From Streptomyces kanamyceticus (GTDB lineage: Bacteria > Actinomycetota > Actinomycetes > Streptomycetales > Streptomycetaceae), in NCBI RefSeq assembly GCF_008704495.1, contig NZ_CP023699.1:5022001-5086000 (forward strand): a DNA stretch of 64,000 nt, read 5' to 3'. Under the pieces are notes generated by a model. The model saw nothing but the letters and a program-made list of their open reading frames with translations. It was not told the origin of the DNA and did not search any database. This document shows, in pieces, positions 22,411-31,563 of the stretch. The position numbers and the translations under genes were made by a program. How positions within the stretch are numbered: position 1 is the first letter of the stretch; every line of letters starts with the position of its first letter.

Positions 22411-24126
22411 TCAGCCCGTGAACTTCACGTCCTTGATGGCCTGCTTGAATCCCGCGCTGTAGAAGCCGTCGGTTGCCGACTTCGGTACCGCCGTCAGCCA
22501 GAGAAGCACGTACTGGGACTTCACCGGCTTCTTGTCGGCCTTGACCTTCAAGGTCGTGCCCGACGTCGTACCGGTGCCGATCTTCTTCATCGACGAGAGC
22601 GGTGTCGAAGGCGACAGCGAATCCACGGCGTACAACGTGACCGACGTGCGGGCACCGCCGTACAGAACGTCAATCGACGCGGCGGACACGTGCTCCGCCG
22701 AGCCGAGGTCGTAGACGATACCGACACCGGGCTTGTACGGAGCGAGTTCGGGGCCGTCGTTGTACGTCTTGGTGCGCCACAGCGTCGCGTCGTCGCCGTC
22801 GTACGTGCCGCTGACCTTGTTCGGGTCCTGGGCTTGGCCTTCGACGACGAGCTCCTTGGCGTCCTTGACGCTCAGGGTCTTCCCGGACTTGGGCTCACCC
22901 TTGTCGCCGCCCCCTGAGCTTTCAGAGGTGCCGGGTTCACCGGAGTTCTCGCGGTCCATCAAGGCGTCCGCGAGCTGCCAGCTGCCCAGACCGAGGGCCG
23001 CGATGAGCAACGCGGACACGGCCCACTTGAGAGCCCTGCCGGTACGGCTCTGCAGCGGGGGCGGCGGAGCCGGCACGGGCTGCGTGGCGCCGGGGTGGAC
23101 GGCAGGACGGCCGTACGTACCCTGCTGGTAGGTCGTGCGCTGGTACTCGGGGGGCGCGGTGAAGGTGGGCTCCGGCGGGCGGATGCGGGGCATCTCGCCG
23201 ATGGCCTTCACCAGCTCCTCCGGAGTCGTGCACGGAGGTTCCTGGCGTGACGCGGTCGCCCCGTCGTTGACGAGCGCGCGCATGGCGAGCTCGGAGAGGC
23301 CGCGGTGCACGCCCGCGCGCACCTGGTCGGGGGCGATGAGCCCGACGCCCTTGGGCAGCCCGGAGAGGCCGTACGCGTCGTCCTCGTAGGGCCAGCGCTG
23401 CGTCAGTGACGCGTACAACAGGGCGCCGATCGCTTCGGTGTCGGTGCGCTGGGGGGTGTCGGAGCTGATGCCGCGCAGCGCGGCGTTCACCGCGAGACCG
23501 CGGATGCGGTACTGCCCGGTGGAGGTGCGAAGGACGGCACTGGGCGTCAGCCGCAGGTGCGCGAGACCCTCGCGGTGCGCCGCGGCCATCGCCTGGGACG
23601 TCTGGGTGACGAGCTGGTACGCGTCGTGCGCCTCCAGCGGACCCGCCGCGAGGACCGCGGTCAGCTCCGTGGCGTCCGGCAGCCACTCGTGGACCACGTA
23701 GACGAGGTCGTTCTCCTCGACCGCGTCCAGGACCTGCACGAAGCGCGGGTCACCGAGCAGCGCCGAGGACCGGGCCGCCGCGAGCACCGAACGGGCCCGC
23801 GGATGATCGGCGGGCAGGAGATGCACGCCGACGGCGCGGCGGAGCTTCTCGTCCACCGCACGCCAACTGCTGAAACCGTCCAGACGGGTGACGCACTCCT
23901 CGAGCCGATAGCGTCTGGCCAGCTTGTGGCCGCTGTGCAGTTCGGGGGGCGAGGAGGCCCCGCGGCTCGTGGGCTCGTCGTTCTCCGCCGCGTCTTCGTC
24001 TGCTGCCGTGTCCCGCTCCCGGGTCTGGGCCACCCCGTCGGCCGTGGCCTGCTCCGCCTTGGCGGTCAGCGGCTCATCGCCGCTGTTGTCTGCCACGTCG
24101 ACGGCAGCCGTGCTCCGTTCCGCCAC
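22411..24126 (-). CDS. Membrane pseudokinase next to murJ
   Basis: 571 residues: an acidic N-terminal tail, a Ser/Thr-kinase-like domain (about 70-310), one membrane segment (366-388), and an extracytoplasmic domain with a discoidin-like look. The kinase fold is recognisable, but the catalytic HRDLKPxN is replaced by HLRLTPSAVL (from residue 190) and DFG by RGL, so it should not phosphorylate. In M. tuberculosis an equivalent pseudokinase is fused to the C terminus of MviN/MurJ, where its phosphorylated form recruits FhaA. Here it is a separate gene immediately downstream of murJ (118-base gap). A regulatory or scaffold role for MurJ is inferred. Confidence 0.85.
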   Translation of the reverse strand: MAERSTAAVDVADNSGDEPLTAKAEQATADGVAQTRERDTAADEDAAENDEPTSRGASSPPELHSGHKLARRYRLEECVTRLDGFSSWRAVDEKLRRAVGVHLLPADHPRARSVLAAARSSALLGDPRFVQVLDAVEENDLVYVVHEWLPDATELTAVLAAGPLEAHDAYQLVTQTSQAMAAAHREGLAHLRLTPSAVLRTSTGQYRIRGLAVNAALRGISSDTPQRTDTEAIGALLYASLTQRWPYEDDAYGLSGLPKGVGLIAPDQVRAGVHRGLSELAMRALVNDGATASRQEPPCTTPEELVKAIGEMPRIRPPEPTFTAPPEYQRTTYQQGTYGRPAVHPGATQPVPAPPPPLQSRTGRALKWAVSALLIAALGLGSWQLADALMDRENSGEPGTSESSGGGDKGEPKSGKTLSVKDAKELVVEGQAQDPNKVSGTYDGDDATLWRTKTYNDGPELAPYKPGVGIVYDLGSAEHVSAASIDVLYGGARTSVTLYAVDSLSPSTPLSSMKKIGTGTTSGTTLKVKADKKPVKSQYVLLWLTAVPKSATDGFYSAGFKQAIKDVKFTG

Positions 24127-24244
24127 CGTCGTCCCTGCCTCCCCATCCGTTGCGCTTCGTCAGACGCCAAAGCCAATTGTGCCCACAGTCCGGTGCTATG
24201 CACGACACACAGTGGCCGACGATGGTTGTGCGAACCCCTCCATC

Positions 24245-26725
24245 TCAGCGACCGAGACGTCCGCGGACCATACCGACCATCGAGTTGAGCTCCGCGATCC
24301 GCATGCGCTTCGCGGCGATGAAGAAGACACCGAGCAGTACCGCACCGCCCGCGATCAGCGCCGCCAGCGACCCGAGGACGTCCTGTCCGAGCCCCTGGGT
24401 GACCGCGTAAGCGACTCCGCCGCCCAGCAGCGCCGCGGGCAGCGCGGCGATCCCGAGACGGGCGTAGGTGCGCAGCACGTGGGCGCCGTCCAGGTCGCCG
24501 CCGAGCCGCTTGCGCAGTCGGCGCCAGGCGATGCCGACGCCGATCGCGTACGCGACGCCGTACACGGCTGCCATGCCGGTGACCGCCCAGCGGGTGGGCA
24601 GCAGCACGTAGCAGGCGCCGGATGCGGCGGCGTTGACGGCGGCGACGATGACCGTGTTGTAGAAGGGCGTCCGGGTGTCCTCGTAGGCGTAGAACGCGCG
24701 CAGCACGACGTACTGCACGGAGTAGGGGATCAGGCCGAGGCCGAAGGCCATCAGCATGAAGCCCATGTTCGTGGCCTGGGCGCTGCCCGAGGAGCCGAAG
24801 ATCAGGGTGCACATCGGGATGCCGAGCGCGACGAACCCGAAGGCGATCGGGACGATGGCCACGGCCGTCGTGCGCAGGCCCTGCGAGATGTCGTCGCGTA
24901 CCGAACCGGTGTCCCCGTCGTGCGCGGACCGGGAGAGCCGGGGCAGCAGGGCCGCCATCAGGGAGACCGTGATGATGGCCTGCGGCAGGCCCCAGATGAG
25001 CTGGGCGTTCGCGTAGGCCGCGAAGCCGATGCCGCTGGTCGAGGGCAGATCGGTGGTGGCCGCGGTGGCCAGCTGGGTGACGACGAGGGCGCCCGCCTGG
25101 TTGGCCAGCACGAAGAGGATGGTCCACTTCGCGAGCTTGGCGGACTTCCCCAGGCCGTGGCCCTTCCAGTCGAAGCGCGGACGCAGCCTGAACCCGGTCT
25201 CCCGGAGGTACGGGATCATCGCCAGGGCCTGGACGATGAGACCGAGCAGGATGCCGATGCCGAGGAGCTTCTCGGCCTGCGGCGGGATGCTGTTGACGGT
25301 CATGCCGGATTCCGCCGACGACCCGTACACCCAGATGAACATGCCGAGCGTGAAGATGATGACGACGTTGTTGAGGACCGGCGTCCACATCATCGCGCCG
25401 AACTTGCCGCGTACGTTGAGGATCTGCCCCATCACCACGTGGACGCCCATGAAGAAGATCGAGGGCAGGAAGTAGCGGAGCAGGGTGGTGCCGACCTCGG
25501 TGGCCGCCGGGTCGTTCGCGACCGGTACGGACATCAGCCGGACCAGTTGCGGGGCAAGGACGACGCCCAGGACGGTGAGCACGCCGAGCGCCACCATGAC
25601 GAGTGTCAGCAGGCGGTTGGCGAAGGCCTCGCCGCCGTCCTCGTCCTCCTTCATGGAGTGCACCAGCTGCGGTACGAACACGGAGTTGAGGCCGCCGCCG
25701 ACGGTGAGGATGTAGATCATCGTCGGGATCTGGTAGACGACCTGGAAGGTGTCGCCGAGCAGGCCGACGCCGAGCGCCGAGACGATCAGGGCGGAGCGGA
25801 TGAAGCCGGTGAGGCGCGAGACGAGCGTGCCCGCCGCCATGACGGCGCTGGACTTCAGCAGGCTCGACGCGCGGCCGCCCGACTTGGCGGGCGGTGCGGG
25901 CGCGGGCGTCGGGGCCGAGGCGGCCGCGGGAGCCGGGATGCCCGGCTGCTCGGCGGGCGAATAGCCGCCGTTGACCGGCTGCTGGTAGCCGTTGTCCTGG
26001 GGGTAGCCGTTGCCTTGGGCGTAGCCGTCCTGCTGGTACCCGCCGCCCTGCTGGTAGCCGTTGCCCTGGGGCGAGCCGTTGGCTTGGGGGTAGCCGTCCT
26101 GCTGATAGGCGGCCTGTTGGTACCCGTCCTGCTGGTATCCGGTCTGCTGGTACTCGCCCTGCGGGTACCCGTTCTGCTGGTACCCGCCCTGTTGGTACGA
26201 GTCCTGTGGGTACGAGCCCTGCTGGTAGGGCGCCTGCTGGTTCCGGTAGCCGCCGGGCTGCTGGTCACGGAAGAGGTGGGCGAAGGCGTCCGGCTCGTGG
26301 TGCTCCTCGCCTGCCTGGGTGACCAGGTCGTCGACGCCCACGAACTGGGTCGTCCTGGCGTCGTCGCCGTACGGGAGGTGGCGGGTCGGGCCCTCCGGCT
26401 CGGGGGCCGGGGTCTGGGCCCATACGCGCGGATCGGGGGCGTGCTGCTGCGAGGGGGGCTGGGCGTACAGCGGCTGCTGTTGCTGGTAGGTGCCGGGCGG
26501 CGGCGGTGGGTGTGCCGCGCGGTCGTAGAGCGCCTCGTTCACCGGGTCCTGGGCGGAGAGGTCCTGAGCCCGGTAGGGATCCTGGTCGTAGGCGTCCTGG
26601 AGGTACATGTCCGGCGCTGGCTGCGGTGGCACCTGCCCGTGCTCGGGCGAGCCGGGCGGCGGGCCTCCGGGCGAGGCGGAGCCGCCCGCACCCTGGCCAC
26701 GGTCACCGTCGTACGGCGCGTTCAT
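24245..26725 (-). CDS. murJ: Lipid II flippase MurJ (MviN) with long repeat-rich N terminus
   Basis: MOP-superfamily integral membrane protein that flips lipid II, 826 residues. Residues 295-826 form the transporter, starting AVMAAGTLVSRLTGFIRSALIVSALGVG and containing about 14 hydrophobic segments. The first 290 residues are cytoplasmic and disordered: Pro/Gln/Asp-rich to 155, then tyrosine-glutamine repeats (YQQxG/YPQxN type) at 160-255. ATG with GAGGTGGGG upstream. It follows the DUF6049 gene (46-base gap) and precedes the pseudokinase. Confidence 0.95.
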   Translation of the reverse strand: MNAPYDGDRGQGAGGSASPGGPPPGSPEHGQVPPQPAPDMYLQDAYDQDPYRAQDLSAQDPVNEALYDRAAHPPPPPGTYQQQQPLYAQPPSQQHAPDPRVWAQTPAPEPEGPTRHLPYGDDARTTQFVGVDDLVTQAGEEHHEPDAFAHLFRDQQPGGYRNQQAPYQQGSYPQDSYQQGGYQQNGYPQGEYQQTGYQQDGYQQAAYQQDGYPQANGSPQGNGYQQGGGYQQDGYAQGNGYPQDNGYQQPVNGGYSPAEQPGIPAPAAASAPTPAPAPPAKSGGRASSLLKSSAVMAAGTLVSRLTGFIRSALIVSALGVGLLGDTFQVVYQIPTMIYILTVGGGLNSVFVPQLVHSMKEDEDGGEAFANRLLTLVMVALGVLTVLGVVLAPQLVRLMSVPVANDPAATEVGTTLLRYFLPSIFFMGVHVVMGQILNVRGKFGAMMWTPVLNNVVIIFTLGMFIWVYGSSAESGMTVNSIPPQAEKLLGIGILLGLIVQALAMIPYLRETGFRLRPRFDWKGHGLGKSAKLAKWTILFVLANQAGALVVTQLATAATTDLPSTSGIGFAAYANAQLIWGLPQAIITVSLMAALLPRLSRSAHDGDTGSVRDDISQGLRTTAVAIVPIAFGFVALGIPMCTLIFGSSGSAQATNMGFMLMAFGLGLIPYSVQYVVLRAFYAYEDTRTPFYNTVIVAAVNAAASGACYVLLPTRWAVTGMAAVYGVAYAIGVGIAWRRLRKRLGGDLDGAHVLRTYARLGIAALPAALLGGGVAYAVTQGLGQDVLGSLAALIAGGAVLLGVFFIAAKRMRIAELNSMVGMVRGRLGR
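25961..26248 (-). repeat. Tandem YQQ/YPQ-coding repeats in murJ
   Basis: About 17 imperfect repeats of 9-21 bases built on CTGCTGGTA / CCGTCCTGCTGGTA on the plus strand. They encode Y-Q-Q-x-G and Y-P-Q-x-x units (MurJ residues 160-255). Copy number is likely to vary between strains. Confidence 0.85.
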
Positions 26726-26771
26726 GGTTACCCCACCTCATCGTCCCCGGGCCCACCGGCCACGACATCGC

Positions 26772-29117
26772 TCAACGGTCCACTCTCTCACCCGTGTCCG
26801 ACGGGTCGGTGCTTTCAGGAGCGGTGTCCGGCGTCGGGTCACTCGGCTGCTCGGGGTCGTCTTCCCCGGGCTCGGTGCCGGATTCGCCCTCGGGGCCCTC
26901 GTCGGGCCCCTCCAGAGCGCGTTTCCGGGCCGCGCGCTTGCGCTGGGTGTACATGCGGAATCCGGCGAGCACGAGCAGCAGGAGGCCGCCGGCGATGACG
27001 AGCATCACCGTGAGGGTGATCTCGGTGACGTTGACTTCGAAGCGGATCGCTTCGCCGTACGGCTCGCCGTCCTCGGTGAAGAGCTGGGCGTAGACCGGAA
27101 CCGGACCGTTGGCGTTGGCGTTGGTCGTGAACTTGACCGACTGGGAGTGGCCTCCCGCGATCTTGATCGGGTGCTCTTCGTACGGCCCGTCGCCGATCTT
27201 CAGACGGGTGGGGTTCATGGAGGTCAGGCGCAGCACCAAGTGGTCGACGCCCTGCACCAGGTTGTTCTGCACCGACACCGGGATCGTGGCGCTGCGCCCG
27301 GAGAGCTTCGCGTCGGACTTCTTGATCAGCGTCACCTGCTCGGTGAGCGTGGTCAGGTACTCCGTGACGCCCTTGCGATAGCTCTTCGCCTCGCCGGGAC
27401 GGCCGCGCCAGGCGGTCGCCATCTCACGGTCTATGGCCCTCCCGAACGGGGTGACCACCCGGTCCTTCTCGGTGAGGATCACCTGGAACCGCTCGAGCAT
27501 CTTCTGGGTGCTCTGGATGGACTCGAAGGCCGACTGCGGCAGCTCCTGCTTGCGCAGCGCCGCCGGGTAGGCGCCGGCCGACGGCACCTGGGTCGTGGCG
27601 CTCGGGTCCGGCTTCGCCTTCGCGGCCGCGGCCAGGCTCTGGGGCTGGGACCAGCGTCCCTCGCCGAGGGCCTTCAGCGCCTTCGCCATGGACTGGGCCT
27701 GGCTGACGGTCGGCATGCGCTGGGGGGCGACGACGATGCTGCGCTGCTTCTCCGGATCCTGCATCGTGATCATCAGGCTCTGGGCGAGGAATCCCTGCAC
27801 GGCGAGCGTGGAGCGCTCGGCACCCGTCATGTCGCCCTGGAAGGCGGTCGAGAGCCGTGCGTCGGCCACGACTGCCGTCGTGCCGCCGCCGATGGGGCGG
27901 GCGGCGTTGGGCGTGTACAGGAGGCCCCCGGTCTCGCGGAGGCTGTCGCTGCGGGTGATCACGGAGTGGGCGCCCGCCGAGGTGGCGACATCGACGATGG
28001 AGGGGTCGATCGCGCCGTCCGCGGGCCAGGTGAAGTCGGTGGTCGGCTTCACCTGGAGGATGGCGTCCACCGCCTTGGCGCCGACCTCGGTGGCTTCCTT
28101 GAGACGGCCCAGGGAGCCGGTGACGGCCTTGCCGGTGTGGGCGAGGGAGGCGAGGTCGGGGTCGGCGAAGGGCAGAGCGACGACCTTCTGACCCTTGACG
28201 GCGTCTCCGAGGTCGTTGAGCCACTGGTTGGCGGTCGCCTGGTTCTTGCCCGCGACGGTGGACTTACCGTCCTTGGTCTGGATCCGGTAGTTCTTCGTCA
28301 TGGCCTCCACGGAGGCCAGCAGGTCCGGGTCGATGACCCAGGTGACGTCGAGCTCGCGGCCCAGCGACACGAGCTGTTCCAGGCGCCCGCCGGGAGCGAT
28401 CTCCTTGGCCAGGCCGTCGTCCTTGAAGACCGGCGTCTGCTGTTCGTCGGAGCCCGTCTCGGCGGTGAGGTGGGTCTTGGAGATGAGCGGCCACAGGTAC
28501 GTCGTCTTCGTCTTCGTGTCGGTGGCGTCGGGCTGCCACGGCAGGAAGGTGCGCTCGAAGCCGAGCACCTGCGGGTACGGCTGGGCGGCGGACTGGCCGG
28601 TGACCGAGACGCCCAGCTGGTAGACGCCGTCGGCGCCGAGGTTCAGCGCCTTGACCGGAATGGAGATGCTGAAGTCCTGCCGGACGCCGGGCGCCAGCTT
28701 GGCGAACTTCTCGACGTACTTGCCGCCGACCTCGGTGCCGTCGGACCCCGGCAGGTACCCCTTGCGCTTGGCGGCGGTGTCGATCGCGCTGCGGCTGTTC
28801 AGGCTCGGCCCCAGACGCAGCCCGACCTCGGCCTTGGTCACCGCCTGCTTGCTGTCGTTGGTGACCGTGCCGGAGACCGTGAGGGTGTCGTCCTCACCGG
28901 GAGCGGTGGGGGTGAGCCCGTCCAGCGAGACGTCCACGGTGCTGGAGCCGGTGGCGGCGGCCGTCGCTCTCGGTACGGCGGCGTGCGCGGTGGGCCCCGC
29001 CGGCACGTGCAGAAGTCCGGCCAGCAAAGGGGTACCCACCAGCAGTGCTGCGGTGCGCCGCAGCCACCGGCGGGCAGGTGAGGGGCTTGTCCCCGGGATG
29101 TCTGCCGCCTCGGCCAC
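26772..29117 (-). CDS. DUF6049-type secreted/membrane-anchored protein
   Basis: 781 residues, function unknown. The N-terminal signal peptide (RRWLRRTAALLVGTPLLAGLLHVPAGPTAHA) ends near residue 47. A large extracytoplasmic region with beta-rich segments follows. Near the C terminus is one membrane helix (LTVMLVIAGGLLLLVLAGF), then a short basic stretch and a long acidic Pro/Glu/Asp cytoplasmic tail. The gene conserved upstream of murJ in streptomycetes (SCO3895-like) is of this family, which points to envelope biogenesis. GTG start. First gene of the leftward run ending at trxA. Confidence 0.8.
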   Translation of the reverse strand: MAEAADIPGTSPSPARRWLRRTAALLVGTPLLAGLLHVPAGPTAHAAVPRATAAATGSSTVDVSLDGLTPTAPGEDDTLTVSGTVTNDSKQAVTKAEVGLRLGPSLNSRSAIDTAAKRKGYLPGSDGTEVGGKYVEKFAKLAPGVRQDFSISIPVKALNLGADGVYQLGVSVTGQSAAQPYPQVLGFERTFLPWQPDATDTKTKTTYLWPLISKTHLTAETGSDEQQTPVFKDDGLAKEIAPGGRLEQLVSLGRELDVTWVIDPDLLASVEAMTKNYRIQTKDGKSTVAGKNQATANQWLNDLGDAVKGQKVVALPFADPDLASLAHTGKAVTGSLGRLKEATEVGAKAVDAILQVKPTTDFTWPADGAIDPSIVDVATSAGAHSVITRSDSLRETGGLLYTPNAARPIGGGTTAVVADARLSTAFQGDMTGAERSTLAVQGFLAQSLMITMQDPEKQRSIVVAPQRMPTVSQAQSMAKALKALGEGRWSQPQSLAAAAKAKPDPSATTQVPSAGAYPAALRKQELPQSAFESIQSTQKMLERFQVILTEKDRVVTPFGRAIDREMATAWRGRPGEAKSYRKGVTEYLTTLTEQVTLIKKSDAKLSGRSATIPVSVQNNLVQGVDHLVLRLTSMNPTRLKIGDGPYEEHPIKIAGGHSQSVKFTTNANANGPVPVYAQLFTEDGEPYGEAIRFEVNVTEITLTVMLVIAGGLLLLVLAGFRMYTQRKRAARKRALEGPDEGPEGESGTEPGEDDPEQPSDPTPDTAPESTDPSDTGERVDR

Positions 29118-29324
29118 GCGTTCGCCCGTTCCTCGTCGTCGTCGGCTTCATCGATGGTTCTCGGTTCCTGCGTCCACGCATGGTAACGATGCGCGCTGGG
29201 GCGAAGTGCCGCGGACTGCTCCACGTGATCGGAAGAACTGGCCGGGGGCGCGGTGATGGGCCTCCGGAGGCCCGCGGGAATACGGGTCGGCCCCTGGCGT
29301 CCGGGGCACGTACCCTTTTCTGTT
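29118..29324. promoter_or_regulatory. Divergent promoter region (DUF6049 / pcnA)
   Basis: 207 bases between divergent genes. On the plus strand TACCCTTTTCTGTT immediately precedes the pcnA GTG with no Shine-Dalgarno, so pcnA may have a leaderless transcript. No clear operator seen. Confidence 0.5.
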
Positions 29325-30767
29325 GTGCCGAACGCCAACGAAGACAATCCCAGCGCACTGAGCCAGGTGCAGCGCCGCGCGGTCACCGAACTGCTGCGTG
29401 TGTCCCCTGTCGCGGACGATCTCGCCCGCCGATTCCAGGAGGCGGGTTTCTCCCTCGCCCTGGTCGGCGGCTCGGTGAGGGACGCCCTCTTGGGTCGGCT
29501 CGGCAACGATCTGGACTTCACCACTGACGCCCGCCCCGAGGACGTACTGACGATCGTGCGTCCGTGGGCCGACGCGGTCTGGGAGGTCGGGATCGCCTTC
29601 GGCACGGTCGGCTGCCAGAAGGAGGGCTACCAGATCGAGGTCACGACGTACCGCTCCGAGGCGTACGACAGGACCTCGCGCAAGCCCGAGGTGTCCTACG
29701 GCGAATCCATCGAGGAAGACCTCGTACGCCGTGACTTCACCGTGAACGCGATGGCCGTGGCGCTCCCCGAGAAGGAGTTCATCGACCCGCACGGCGGACT
29801 CGACGACCTTTCCGAGCGGGTTCTGCGGACCCCCGGGACGCCCGAGGAGTCCTTCTCGGACGATCCGCTGCGGATGATGCGGGCCGCGCGCTTCGCCGCG
29901 CAGCTGGACTTCGAGGTGGCGCCCGAGGTCGTCGCGGCCATGAAGGCGATGGCCGAGCGCATCGAGATCGTCTCCGCGGAGCGGGTGCGGGACGAGCTGA
30001 ACAAGCTGATCCTCTCCGCGCACCCGCGCGAGGGCCTGGCCCTCCTCGTCGACACGGGCCTGGCCGACCGGGTCCTGCCCGAGCTTCCCGCGCTGCGCCT
30101 CGAGCGGGACGAGCACCACCGTCACAAGGACGTCTACGACCACTCGCTGATCGTCCTGGAACAGGCGATGGCGCTGGAGACCGAAGGCCCCGACCTGACG
30201 CTGCGCATCGCGGCGTTGCTGCACGACATCGGCAAGCCGAAGACGCGGCGCTTCGAGGACGACGGCCGGGTCTCGTTCCACCACCACGAGGTGGTCGGCG
30301 CCAAGATGGTCAAGAAGCGCATGACGGCGCTCAAGTACTCCAACGAGCTCGTGAAGGACGTCTCGCGTCTGGTCGAGCTGCACCTGCGCTTCCACGGCTA
30401 CGGCACGGGCGAGTGGACCGACTCGGCCGTACGTCGCTACGTGCGTGACGCGGGTCCGCTCCTCAGTCGACTGCACAAGCTGACCCGCTCCGACTGCACG
30501 ACGCGCAACAAGCGCAAGGCGAATGCCCTGTCGCGCGCGTACGACGGCCTGGAGGAGCGCATCGCCCGCCTCCAGGAGCAGGAGGAGCTGGACTCGATCC
30601 GGCCCGATCTCGACGGCAACGACATCATGGAGGTCCTGGACGTGGGCCCCGGGCCCGTGATCGGCAAGGCCTACAAGTTCCTGCTGGAGCTGCGCCTCGA
30701 GAACGGCCCGATGGAGCGGGAGGCCGCGGTGGCGGCGCTCAAGGAGTGGTGGGCCGAGCAGAGCTGA
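29325..30767 (+). CDS. pcnA: CCA tRNA nucleotidyltransferase / poly(A) polymerase family protein
   Basis: Class II nucleotidyltransferase, 480 residues. The head domain has LVGGSVRDALLGRLGNDLDFTTDA (GG and DxD metal site, near residue 60). Then EEDLVRRDFTVNAMAVAL and DPLRMMRAARFAAQLDF follow, and an HD domain (LLHDIGKPKTR, FHHHEVVGA) lies in the second half. It adds or repairs the tRNA 3' CCA end; members with HD domains may also hydrolyse phosphoesters. The annotated Streptomyces gene at this place is called pcnA. GTG start without an obvious ribosome site. Stops 39 bases before a parS. Confidence 0.9.
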   Translation: MPNANEDNPSALSQVQRRAVTELLRVSPVADDLARRFQEAGFSLALVGGSVRDALLGRLGNDLDFTTDARPEDVLTIVRPWADAVWEVGIAFGTVGCQKEGYQIEVTTYRSEAYDRTSRKPEVSYGESIEEDLVRRDFTVNAMAVALPEKEFIDPHGGLDDLSERVLRTPGTPEESFSDDPLRMMRAARFAAQLDFEVAPEVVAAMKAMAERIEIVSAERVRDELNKLILSAHPREGLALLVDTGLADRVLPELPALRLERDEHHRHKDVYDHSLIVLEQAMALETEGPDLTLRIAALLHDIGKPKTRRFEDDGRVSFHHHEVVGAKMVKKRMTALKYSNELVKDVSRLVELHLRFHGYGTGEWTDSAVRRYVRDAGPLLSRLHKLTRSDCTTRNKRKANALSRAYDGLEERIARLQEQEELDSIRPDLDGNDIMEVLDVGPGPVIGKAYKFLLELRLENGPMEREAAVAALKEWWAEQS

Positions 30768-30806
30768 GACGGGCGGTGGCTTGTTTCGGCGGTGGCTTGT
30801 TCCGTG

Positions 30807-30820
30807 GTTTCACGTGAAAC
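30807..30820. promoter_or_regulatory. parS site after pcnA (first of two)
   Basis: Exact GTTTCACGTGAAAC, flanked by TTGTTCCGTG and AAGCC. A second copy starts 84 bases on. Confidence 0.95.
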
Positions 30821-30850
30821 AAGCCAATCCCGGATGCGCCGGGGGGCCTC

Positions 30851-30880
30851 TGGATACGCCCGAGAGGTCCTGGATACGCC
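30851..30880. repeat. Short direct repeat between two parS sites
   Basis: TGGATACGCC at 30851-30860 and again at 30871-30880, each followed by CGAG/GAGG. It lies between the two parS copies. Confidence 0.7.
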
Positions 30881-30921
30881 GAGGGGCGCTGTTTCACGTG
30901 AAACCGTGAACAGCGCCCCTC
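30881..30921. terminator. Terminator hairpin with a parS in its left arm and loop
   Basis: Outer arms GAGGGGCGCTGTT and AACAGCGCCCCTC, continuing as TCACG/CGTGA with one bulged base. The parS (30891-30904) occupies the left arm and loop. It separates convergent pcnA and the LppU-like gene. Confidence 0.8.
30891..30904. promoter_or_regulatory. parS site inside a terminator hairpin
   Basis: Exact GTTTCACGTGAAAC within the 30881-30921 hairpin. Confidence 0.93.
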
Positions 30922-30948
30922 GGTCGTGTCTTGCCCGGCCTGCTGGGT

Positions 30949-31449
30949 CTACTTGGTCTTCTTCAGGCAGAGCACGACGTCGTGGCCCTTGCCCTGCTGG
31001 TAGTACGCGAGCTCGGAGGCCTTGACGGCCTGGCACTTGTTGCCGTCGCTGGTGTTGTCGAACTTCTCGACGACCTCGAACTCGGAGTCACTGGAGGAGC
31101 AGTCGACCTCCTTGAGGTCGGGCGATATCTGCGTGCCGTTGTTGTGCATGCAGCTGCCGACCGAGATCGTCTCGGCGTCGCTCTTGCCCATCTGGTACTT
31201 GACGACGCCGATGATGATCGCGACCAGGATGAAGCCACCGATGCGCAGGAGCAGCTTCCTGCCCTTGCGGGAAGGGGCGGCGGGCGGGGGGACCGGACCA
31301 CCCTGGTACGGCGGGTAGGGCGCACCCTGCTGAGGCGGGTACGGCGCCGGAGCCTGCTGGCCGTACGGAGCGACGCCCTGGGGCTGGCCGTAGGGGTTCT
31401 GGCCCTGAGGCGGGTACGGATTCTGGCCCTGGGGCGGCGGAGTGGTCAC
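30949..31449 (-). CDS. LppU/SCO3897-family small membrane protein
   Basis: 166 residues. The first 60 are a Pro/Gln/Tyr-rich cytoplasmic stretch with repeated PPQGQNPYG-type units. A basic patch (SRKGRKLLLR) precedes one membrane segment (IGGFILVAIIIGVVKY). The outer domain carries four cysteines (SCMHN, VDCSS, NKCQA, VLCLK) likely paired in disulfides. Function unknown. The family is named for the Streptomyces gene beside pcnA, which is exactly this position. GTG start. Confidence 0.8.
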   Translation of the reverse strand: MTTPPPQGQNPYPPQGQNPYGQPQGVAPYGQQAPAPYPPQQGAPYPPYQGGPVPPPAAPSRKGRKLLLRIGGFILVAIIIGVVKYQMGKSDAETISVGSCMHNNGTQISPDLKEVDCSSSDSEFEVVEKFDNTSDGNKCQAVKASELAYYQQGKGHDVVLCLKKTK

Positions 31450-31563
31450 TTTGGGGGTCCCCCTCGAACGAGAGCGCGATGGCGCGAATACGACGCCCGT
31501 AAGTTATCGGGGGGCGAGGTCATCTCAGAAGCCCGGAGGGGCTCTGTGGCATTGATGTGACAC

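Noticed and set aside
25961..26248. Repeat array as CRISPR or mobile element
   Set aside because: Short contiguous units that stay in frame within murJ; no spacers or flanking duplications.
23924..26998. 1,024-codon plus-strand open frame over murJ
   Set aside because: Antisense shadow of murJ and the pseudokinase; composition is Arg/Gly-biased noise without a domain.
26607..29081. 824-codon plus-strand open frame antisense to the DUF6049 gene
   Set aside because: Shadow; the minus-strand protein has a signal peptide and conserved position.
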